Positions 6,670-11,438 of a stretch of DNA of 11,438 nucleotides are shown one piece after another. The stretch's first letter is position 1; the number at the start of each line of letters is the position of its first letter. Origin of the DNA: Candidatus Methanofastidiosia archaeon (GTDB taxonomy: Archaea; Methanobacteriota_B; Thermococci; Methanofastidiosales; NM3); NCBI GenBank assembly GCA_020854925.1, contig JAHKLV010000117.1, positions 1-11,438 of the forward strand. The letters run 5' to 3'. Under the pieces are notes generated by a model, which worked only from the letters and a program-made list of their open reading frames with translations, ran no database searches and was not told where the DNA came from. The translations under genes were made by a program, and so were the position numbers.

Positions 6670-7017
6670 ATGGAAAAGATAGCACTTTTTGCATTCAACG
6701 GAGAGCCTATGTGCTTTGTCCATGTATTGCTTAACGCCCTCGACCTTCAGGAGAAGGGTGCTAAGGTACAGATCGTCATTGAGGGGAGCGCCACGAAGCT
6801 CGTCGAGACCCTTGCCGACACGTCACACCCGTTCGCGCCCCTTTACCAACGCGCCAAGGATGCAGGTCTCGTCAGCTGCGTATGCCGGGCATGCTCGCTC
6901 AAGATGGGGAGCACCGCCGCTGCGGAGGCCCAGCATCTGCCACTGTGCGACGACATGTCTGGACATCCGTCCATGGAGCGGTACATCAGGGAAGGCTACC
7001 GCATCATTGCGCTGTGA
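6670..7017 (+). CDS. Small DsrE/F-like protein with CxCxxC motif
   Basis: This 115-residue protein resembles the DsrE/DsrF-like fold: an N-terminal strand MEKIALFAFNG, then helix, then VQIVIEGSATKLV, and a C-terminal HPSMERYIREGYRIIAL. These proteins act in sulfur trafficking when they carry the right cysteine. Here Cys70, Cys72 and Cys75 form a VCRACSLKMG segment, with Cys15 and Cys93 elsewhere. The segment could carry persulfide or bind a metal (inference). The start at 6670 has GGTGA five bases before it. An upstream GTG at 6622, overlapping the trmJ stop, would add 16 unlikely residues. It likely shares the trmJ transcript, which raises a possible sulfur or tRNA-modification link, but no DsrF/DsrH or Tus partner is in the window. 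Confidence 0.83.
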   Translation: MEKIALFAFNGEPMCFVHVLLNALDLQEKGAKVQIVIEGSATKLVETLADTSHPFAPLYQRAKDAGLVSCVCRACSLKMGSTAAAEAQHLPLCDDMSGHPSMERYIREGYRIIAL

Positions 7018-7020
7018 TAT

Positions 7021-7068
7021 CCGAAAAAAACAGGCGGTATGCCTTTTTTTCCGGAGAGGAGGCATACC
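7021..7068 (+). terminator. U-run with hairpin and alternative pairing, end of trmJ-dsrE unit
   Basis: After the DsrE-like stop come A7 (7024-7030) and T7 (7044-7050) runs and an exact inverted repeat GGTATGCCT (7036-7044) / AGGCATACC (7060-7068). The stem can extend by U-G and U-A pairs through the T run to a CCG loop. Alternatively CCG-A7 can pair with T7-CCGG, which excludes the first stem. The T7 run alone could act as an archaeal terminator. The element lies upstream of the predicted rpl10e start, so it most likely belongs to the 3' end of the preceding transcript. Confidence 0.55.
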
Positions 7069-7072
7069 ACAA

Positions 7073-7084
7073 CATTTAAATATC
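7073..7084 (+). promoter_or_regulatory. TATA-like box for rpl10e
   Basis: CATTTAAATATC lies about 40 bases before the L10e ATG. A start near 7104 would leave a leader of some 17 bases containing the GGTGAT ribosome binding site (7112-7117), four bases before the ATG. This is a strong, well-spaced archaeal arrangement, as expected for a highly expressed ribosomal gene. Confidence 0.75.
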
Positions 7085-7120
7085 GTTTCTCGTAAGTTCT
7101 CTCAACATTGTGGTGATGAC

Positions 7121-7630
7121 ATGGCTTCATTGAGACCAGGTAAGATTGACAGGAAGGTCATTGGCCCTTCCTATACGAGAAAGAAGTATGTGCGTAGCGT
7201 GCCCATGTGCAAGGTCGTTCATTTTGACATGGGGCTTAAGAGCAAGGAATATCCCTACGCAGTCCATCTCATCGTCGATGAGGACGTCCAACTGCGGCAC
7301 AACTGCCTCGAGGCTGCCCGTATCACGTCGAACAGGCACTTGGAGAAAAAGTTGGGGAGGAACACGTTCCGCCTCAAGCTCAGGACGTACCCGCACCAGA
7401 TCCTTCGCATGAACGCCATGGCGACGGGAAACAAGGCGGACCGGTACGGAAACGGCATGCGTCTTTCGTTCGGAAAGACCATGGGTCTTGCCGCACGCTG
7501 CAAGCGGGACCAAAAGGTCATGACGGCGTACGTGAACAAGAATCAGGTACAGCGCGCGAAGGAAGGCCTTATCAAGGCAGGGTACAAGCTCCCCGCAAAG
7601 ATCCGCATCGAGATCGAGCAGCTGGCTTGA
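7121..7630 (+). CDS. rpl10e: Large-subunit ribosomal protein L10e (uL16)
   Basis: This is ribosomal protein L10e (universal name uL16), a 50S component near the A-site and P-site tRNAs. The 169-residue product has the usual archaeal length. Typical blocks are LRPGKIDRKVIGPSYTRKKY (residues 4-23), CLEAARITSNRHLEKKLG (62-79), LRTYPHQILRMNAMATGNKADR (87-108) and GMRLSFGKTMGLAARCKRDQ (112-131). The C-terminus VQRAKEGLIKAGYKLPAKIRI is also standard. The start at 7121 follows a GGTGAT site. The frame is open upstream to 6689, but that is shadow of the DsrE-like gene and lacks L10e sequence. It appears to be a single-gene unit with its own promoter and a T-rich end. Confidence 0.98.
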   Translation: MASLRPGKIDRKVIGPSYTRKKYVRSVPMCKVVHFDMGLKSKEYPYAVHLIVDEDVQLRHNCLEAARITSNRHLEKKLGRNTFRLKLRTYPHQILRMNAMATGNKADRYGNGMRLSFGKTMGLAARCKRDQKVMTAYVNKNQVQRAKEGLIKAGYKLPAKIRIEIEQLA

Positions 7631-7635
7631 ACAGA

Positions 7636-7660
7636 TTCCTTCTTTCTTTCTTTATTTTAG
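7636..7660 (+). terminator. Pyrimidine-rich terminator after rpl10e
   Basis: Directly after the L10e stop a T/C-rich tract with repeated TTTC units (TTCTTTCTTTCTTTATTTTAG) begins. Archaeal terminators are often U-rich without a stem, so this fits as the rpl10e end. The TTTATTTTAG part could also serve as a weak TATA box for the MBL gene, about 35 bases before its ATG. Confidence 0.6.
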
Positions 7661-7668
7661 TGAGGGTA

Positions 7669-7685
7669 CGGCGGCACGTCCGCCG
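7669..7685 (+). promoter_or_regulatory. GC stem-loop next to the MBL start codon
   Basis: CGGCGG (7669-7674) and CCGCCG (7680-7685) form an exact six-base GC stem with a CACGT loop, ending five bases before the ATG at 7691. The only ribosome-binding-like sequence, GGGGAG, follows directly. The stem could limit access to that site or could be a protein-binding palindrome. Both are inference. Confidence 0.4.
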
Positions 7686-7690
7686 GGGAG

Positions 7691-8479
7691 ATGACGGTAG
7701 GCATGCAGGACAGGACAGGGGGCAGCATAGCCCGGATCGAGTTCCATGCGCCCTACCACCCCAATGTGCTTATCCGTCTTTTTGACACCTACTACAGCAT
7801 CGACGGTGCCTGTTCCAATCGTCAGGACCGCTACATCCACTGGATAACCCACTTCCATTTCGACCACATCCGCTCGTCCGTGGCCGGTGGCGCCGACTTT
7901 CTACTCAAGCAGGACGAACACATCACCATCTACGCCCCGCATGATCCCACTCCTGTGGACGAGTGCTCCTCGGTCTTTGACATCCACCGCAAGCTGTACG
8001 CCCATCACACGAAGGGAAAGCGCGTCCTGGTGCCCGTCATGCCAGGGGAGAAGATCCAGTTCAACGGCACGACGCTCGAGGCTGTGCCACTGCGTCATTC
8101 CATCGACAACTTTGCCCTGTTCATCGACAACGGGCGTGCCGACTTCACGGTCCTCGTCACGGGGGACTGGCTCGGTTCGGACGAGGAGAACAGGGAGGCC
8201 ATCGTTTCCCGGGAGCCGTCGATTCTCATCTCTGAGTGCCGCTATGTCAACGAGCGCTCATACGACATGACGGCTGAGCGCATGCACGCGCATCTTCGGG
8301 ATCTGGTGGAACTGAGGGAGCTTTTGCCCGACACGGTCATCATCCCTTACCATATCTCTCGCACCTTTTCCAACATCTCGGCGCTCAACAGGATTTTCGA
8401 TGAGAACAACATGGTCTTTGGAAAAAAGATCCTCTTCTACGAGGACATCATGCAGTACGAGGTGACCGAACCGTACTGA
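7691..8479 (+). CDS. Metallo-beta-lactamase-fold hydrolase, RNase Z-like
   Basis: This is a 262-residue metallo-beta-lactamase-fold hydrolase, soluble. The two-metal site is complete: HFHFDH at residues 54-59 (His54, His56, Asp58, His59), His136 in LRHSIDN, Asp159 in VTGDW and His221 in IPYHISR. The order HxHxDH ... HS ... GD ... SECRY (181-185) ... H resembles the RNase Z/ElaC side of the family, which cuts tRNA 3' trailers. However, the usual RNase Z N-terminal glycine-rich opening and a clear flexible arm are not visible. I call it RNase Z-like, not RNase Z. Two starts are possible, 7691 (GGGGAG directly adjacent, too close) and 7703 (better distance); I kept 7691. It converges with the ligase gene, with one base between the stop codons. 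Confidence 0.88.
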   Translation: MTVGMQDRTGGSIARIEFHAPYHPNVLIRLFDTYYSIDGACSNRQDRYIHWITHFHFDHIRSSVAGGADFLLKQDEHITIYAPHDPTPVDECSSVFDIHRKLYAHHTKGKRVLVPVMPGEKIQFNGTTLEAVPLRHSIDNFALFIDNGRADFTVLVTGDWLGSDEENREAIVSREPSILISECRYVNERSYDMTAERMHAHLRDLVELRELLPDTVIIPYHISRTFSNISALNRIFDENNMVFGKKILFYEDIMQYEVTEPY

Positions 8480-8480
8480 T

Positions 8481-10142
8481 TCAGGAGAGCGTGTCGTTTT
8501 CAAAAATCTCGAAGACACGGATGATGCTGTCAGCGTCCCCCGGTCCCTTGTCGTCGCGCAGCCGCAGGAGGCGGGGGAATCGGAGGGCAAACCCGCTCTC
8601 ATAGGTGGGGCTGCGCTGTATTTCCTCATAGGCCACTTCGACCACGAGGTCGGGTGCAAGCGCAACATAGGTCCCCTCCTCCTTGGTGATACGCGGCCTG
8701 AGCCGCCGGGTGAGCTCCTCGAGCATCTCGTCCGTTATCCCTGTTGCCACCTTGCCTATGGCTGCGGGTGCCCCCGTCTCGTCGAGGATGGCGATGTGAA
8801 AGGTACCCATGAGGTGTGCGCGCCGCCCTGAACCCCACTCGGCGCCAATGACGATGCAGTCGAGGCTTTCAAGCACCGATTTGAGCTTGAGCATGGTGCC
8901 GACACGCATCCCGGGGACATACGGGCTGTCCAGGCGCTTGAGCATGAGTCCCTCGTTTCCCTTCGCAACGGACTCGGCGAAAAACGCCTCAGCCTCCTGC
9001 TCGCTTCCGGTAATGTGCATGATGGAATGTACGAGCCGTCCGGGTGCCTCGCGCACCGTTTCCTCGAGGATGGCGCGTCGCTCCTGAAACGGCCTGTCGA
9101 TGAGGCTTTCCCCATCCTTGTAAAGAATGTCAAAGACATGGGTCATCACCGGCACCGTCTCAATGGCTTCCTCTATGTGGTACTTGCGCCGTATGCGCCG
9201 TGAGATGTGCTGGAAGGGGAGCCACGCCCCTTCCTCCCCGATGCCGATGGTCTCGCCCTCCAGGATGCAATCACCGTCCACGCATTCCCGCACGGCCTCG
9301 GCCACGTCGCGAAATTGGGTACTTACCTCTTCCAAGCGCCTCGTGAATATCTCCACGCGGTCCCCTACCTTGTGCATTTGCATGCGGAATCCGTCGTACT
9401 TGTATTCCAAGGCGCAGGGCCGGCCAAGAGCCTCGAATCCCTCCTTGGCGGTCTGCACTTTTTGGGCCGCCATCATCCGCACAGGGCGGAACGGGGTGAG
9501 GGAGATGGCATCAAGCGCCTCTGGGCCCTCGCGTGCCGTGTGTGCCACAAGCCCCATGTCGTTTGAGAGCATGAAGGCGTGCTCGACGCGCGACGCCTCG
9601 ATACCGTAGGCCCGTGCAATCGCGTCCCGCACGATGCCTTCGGCAACGCCGGTGCGCATGGTCTCGACGACGATGCGCGCAAGGTAGCGCGCTTCAGGGG
9701 GTGAGGCGTTGGTGAGCAGCCCGCCGAGAATCTTGAGCTTTTTGTCCTGGCTGCCCTTGCCCTCGAGGCGTGCGAGGCGGAGCAGGTCGGCGTGCACCCG
9801 TGCCACATCGAGGTGGTGGGCCATGAACTGGACCTGGCGTTTGTGCTCCATGGCGTGCTCTATTGCCCGCCCGATGTCGCCGGTCTCCCTGAGCATGTCG
9901 ACAATCTCGCGCTCCGTTCTTCCGGAGACGTCGGCCGCCGCCTTGATGATGAGCTTTTCACCCACCCCTACCTTTTCTGTAGACCACGGGGGAAAGACGC
10001 TGCCAAGCATGAAAGAGACCGTTGCTTCTAGATCTCCTTCCGGCGTTTCCGAGAGGAGTGAGGCAACGATAGCCGTCTTTTCTAGCCTGCTTGACGTTTC
10101 TTCAAGCAAGGCAAAGGTCTCGCACAGCGCAGCAAATTCCAT
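8481..10142 (-). CDS. lig: ATP-dependent DNA ligase (archaeal/eukaryotic LigI type)
   Basis: This is a nucleotide-dependent DNA ligase of 553 residues, the usual archaeal size, sealing nicks in replication and repair. An N-terminal DNA-binding domain (about 1-215) is followed by the adenylation domain. Motif I is KYDGFR with the nucleophile Lys248; then Arg268/Arg269 in FTRRLEEV, motif III with LEGE at 294-297, motif IV EGLMLK (397-402) and motif V KLK (419-421). The OB-fold domain ends in motif VI RFPRLLRLRDDK (521-532). Archaeal enzymes use ATP, some also ADP or NAD+, so cofactor is inferred. The start at 10142 gives the family's short helical N-terminus and has a TATA-like box about 31 bases upstream. 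The open frame continues to 10994 only as antisense to the next gene. No partner gene such as PCNA is in the window. Confidence 0.97.
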   Translation of the reverse strand: MEFAALCETFALLEETSSRLEKTAIVASLLSETPEGDLEATVSFMLGSVFPPWSTEKVGVGEKLIIKAAADVSGRTEREIVDMLRETGDIGRAIEHAMEHKRQVQFMAHHLDVARVHADLLRLARLEGKGSQDKKLKILGGLLTNASPPEARYLARIVVETMRTGVAEGIVRDAIARAYGIEASRVEHAFMLSNDMGLVAHTAREGPEALDAISLTPFRPVRMMAAQKVQTAKEGFEALGRPCALEYKYDGFRMQMHKVGDRVEIFTRRLEEVSTQFRDVAEAVRECVDGDCILEGETIGIGEEGAWLPFQHISRRIRRKYHIEEAIETVPVMTHVFDILYKDGESLIDRPFQERRAILEETVREAPGRLVHSIMHITGSEQEAEAFFAESVAKGNEGLMLKRLDSPYVPGMRVGTMLKLKSVLESLDCIVIGAEWGSGRRAHLMGTFHIAILDETGAPAAIGKVATGITDEMLEELTRRLRPRITKEEGTYVALAPDLVVEVAYEEIQRSPTYESGFALRFPRLLRLRDDKGPGDADSIIRVFEIFENDTLS

Positions 10143-10168
10143 ATGACCACAGTTCCCACGACACGCGT

Positions 10169-10177
10169 CTATAAAAC
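10169..10177 (-). promoter_or_regulatory. TATA-like box of the ligase gene
   Basis: On the minus strand GTTTTATAG is centred about 31 bases before the ligase ATG at 10142. The expected start is near 10147, leaving a leader of about five bases, so the message would be nearly leaderless. Confidence 0.6.
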
Positions 10178-10251
10178 GATTTGCGCTTTCCGCACCACCC
10201 GCCACATGGGCAGCCGGGCGCGCGAAGGGGCGGTTGGCGCAAGATTTAATC

Positions 10252-10289
10252 CTAAAGCGTGCGTACGCGTCGAATTTCAACGCTTTTAG
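10252..10289. repeat. Imperfect inverted repeat around a GCGTACGC palindrome
   Basis: CTAAAGCGT (10252-10260) pairs with ACGCTTTTAG (10280-10289), with one extra T, across a 19-base spacer. The spacer contains the perfect palindrome GCGTACGC and an overlapping ACGCGT. It lies about 110 bases from the ligase start and 55 bases from the coiled-coil gene start. It could be an operator or an RNA stem; the sequence alone does not decide. Confidence 0.45.
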
Positions 10290-10297
10290 ATAACAGA

Positions 10298-10314
10298 AAA
10301 TTATATATAAAACA
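10298..10314 (+). promoter_or_regulatory. TATA-like box of the coiled-coil gene
   Basis: AAATTATATATAAAACA is the most A/T-rich run in the window, centred about 39 bases before the ATG at 10345. A start near 10332 would leave a leader of roughly 13 bases with the GGGTGGAT binding site. A TGTTAACA palindrome lies between the box and the start. Confidence 0.7.
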
Positions 10315-10344
10315 TTTGTTAACATTACCCAAAGGGTGGATGTA

Positions 10345-11438
10345 ATGCCGGAAAAGAGTGCACGTGACATCAAATCGTACCTGCAGGCCGTCGAGGAGGA
10401 GCAGGAGCGCATCGAGATGCGGGAACGGCAGATTCGGTTCCAACATGCCGAAGTGGCGCCCGCGCCCGCTGTGCAGGGGCATCCGCCCCATGAAGCGGCC
10501 GCTGCCGCTGCCGCCGAACTACGGGACCTTGCCCGAGCCCCTTCCCATGGTGAAGCTGCCCCTGCCAAGGCAGGTACCACCATAACCCCCGCACAGGGCG
10601 GGGAGCACCAGGGTGTTCCGGTTGACTGGATGCCGCCCCTTCCATCTCCACCCGAATCCACGTTTGTTACGCGAGGCCCCGCCGCACCGGTCACGGAGCC
10701 GACCCCCCTCGTGGAGGAGGACCCGTTTGCCGAGGACCTTCTTGCCAAGACTGAGGCTGTCCTTCGCAAGTATTCCCCCGCGTTTATTTCCCAGAATGTC
10801 GAGACCACGGCGCTCATGCTGACGTTTCTCCAAAAGACAGCGCTTCTCCTCCCCCATGACACACCGCCTGCAATCCGCGGGAAGATTGCACACAACATCG
10901 AGAGTCTGCGGGCGACGTTCAACGAATCACGCCAATCACTGAAGAAAACAGAGGAGCGCTCACAGCTTGAAGGGTTCATGATGGAGCTTGACAAGGCGCT
11001 TCGCCGGTACAGCCGGCAGCAGATAGCGCGCGACCCCGAGCGTGCGCAGTACGATTACAACGTCCTCCTTGAATCACGCAAGACCCTTCCGGAAGGCAAT
11101 CCTACCTTCGAGATGGTAGTCTCCAAGCGCATGGAAGAGTTCGAGCGCCGTATTGCGGCCGTTCTGGACGAGCACAAGGCCGAAAAGGAGCTCGAGCGAT
11201 TCAATGCGCGGGTCAAGGCGTTCCTGAAGGGGACCGAGGCCCGGGAACCGGAAGCTCTCGACGAGGAGTACCGCCAGCTCGAGGCCCTTCTCAAATCGCT
11301 TGAGCACCGCCTCGACAAGGCTGCCTTGGCCACCGCACGAAACAGCCTGTACCGCTGCACCGAGAAGCTTGAGAAAGTCAAGTCGCAGATGAAGGCAGAA
11401 ATACGGGAAAAGTACCATGTCGACGAGGGAAAGCGCAA
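10345..11438 (+). CDS. Unknown coiled-coil protein with Ala/Pro-rich linker, 3' end cut off
   Basis: An uninterrupted plus-strand frame of 364 codons starts at 10345 and is still open at the window end. I do not recognise the family. Residues 1-35 are a charged helix (SARDIKSYLQAVEEEQERIE). Residues about 36-125 are Ala/Pro-rich low complexity, including seven alanines in a row and VDWMPPLPSPPE, and look disordered. From about 127 a helical region begins, and from about 195 it becomes a long Glu/Lys/Arg-rich coiled coil with heptad-like spacing (RMEEFERRIAAVLDEHKAEKELERF). No membrane segment or catalytic motif is visible. The start has GGGTGG and a strong TATA-like box. A structural, scaffold or chromosome-associated role is conceivable but is only a guess from shape. 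The opposite strand is also open here but is antisense to a well-supported start. Confidence 0.85.
   Translation, partial: MPEKSARDIKSYLQAVEEEQERIEMRERQIRFQHAEVAPAPAVQGHPPHEAAAAAAAELRDLARAPSHGEAAPAKAGTTITPAQGGEHQGVPVDWMPPLPSPPESTFVTRGPAAPVTEPTPLVEEDPFAEDLLAKTEAVLRKYSPAFISQNVETTALMLTFLQKTALLLPHDTPPAIRGKIAHNIESLRATFNESRQSLKKTEERSQLEGFMMELDKALRRYSRQQIARDPERAQYDYNVLLESRKTLPEGNPTFEMVVSKRMEEFERRIAAVLDEHKAEKELERFNARVKAFLKGTEAREPEALDEEYRQLEALLKSLEHRLDKAALATARNSLYRCTEKLEKVKSQMKAEIREKYHVDEGKR

Larger units (their letters stand above)
10143..10344. other. 202-base divergent intergenic region
   Basis: This is the longest non-coding stretch in the window. It holds a ligase promoter at its left end and a coiled-coil-gene promoter at its right end. 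In the middle are GC-rich sequence, a palindrome GCGTACGC (10261-10268), an imperfect inverted repeat (10252-10289) and a TATA-like AAGATTTAAT (10241-10250) with no gene assigned to it. I see no tRNA fold, no repeat array and no small reading frame that I would defend. Confidence 0.6.

Noticed and set aside
7113..7119. GTGATGA as a box C of a C/D guide RNA
   Set aside because: It is the ribosome binding site of rpl10e, and no box D or D' is found at a suitable distance.
6689..7120. N-terminal extension of the L10e frame
   Set aside because: It overlaps the DsrE-like gene in another frame and crosses the rpl10e promoter and hairpin. L10e proteins begin at the MASLRPGK-type sequence.
7637..7660. 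TTTC microrepeat as a functional tandem repeat
   Set aside because: It is short and directly follows a stop codon; a U/C-rich archaeal terminator explains it better.
10143..10994. Long N-terminal extension of the ligase frame on the minus strand
   Set aside because: It is antisense to the coiled-coil gene and crosses its promoter. The family start at MEFAALCETF (10142) has its own TATA box, and the extension has low-complexity Ser/Arg/Ala composition.

Overview
The window is a gene-dense, GC-rich piece of an archaeal chromosome. The evidence is gene content and signal type. Ribosomal protein L10e, an archaeal/eukaryotic-type ATP-dependent DNA ligase, a COG2433/DUF460 protein, an archaeal-type TrmJ and an archaemetzincin all occur here. 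Most transcription units have an A/T-rich TATA-like box 20-35 bases before the first codon, and several starts look leaderless or have GGTG-type ribosome binding sites. I place it loosely near the Euryarchaeota, but cannot name a lineage.

Layout. On the left a minus-strand operon (1078 down to 12, probably continuing off the edge) carries a universal stress protein and an archaemetzincin. Divergent from it, a plus-strand amidohydrolase (1169-2512) of the nucleoside/S-adenosylhomocysteine deaminase group runs tail-to-tail into a small two-helix membrane protein with a duplicated acidic tryptophan motif (2497-2880). A second minus-strand operon (5855 down to 2902) couples a RuvC/RNase H-like DUF460 protein to a YgiQ-type radical SAM protein through an ATGA overlap. 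Across a very short bidirectional promoter, the plus strand carries the tRNA methyltransferase trmJ, a small DsrE-like protein, ribosomal protein L10e and a metallo-beta-lactamase-fold hydrolase (5918-8479). The DNA ligase converges on this block (10142 down to 8481). A 202-base gap with divergent promoters separates the ligase from a plus-strand coiled-coil protein of unknown function that runs off the right edge.

Most of this is housekeeping: translation and RNA modification (L10e, TrmJ), DNA joining (ligase), radical SAM chemistry and adenosine-derivative salvage, and proteolysis and stress (archaemetzincin, USP). I see no CRISPR array, transposon, phage gene, tRNA or rRNA. I do not see a clearly new multi-gene system. 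The parts least explained by known families are the DWGFD-repeat membrane protein, the unknown coiled-coil protein at the right edge, the DUF460-YgiQ coupled pair, and several compact non-coding structures: a possible two-state hairpin before rpl10e, a stem beside the MBL start codon, and inverted repeats in the 202-base gap.
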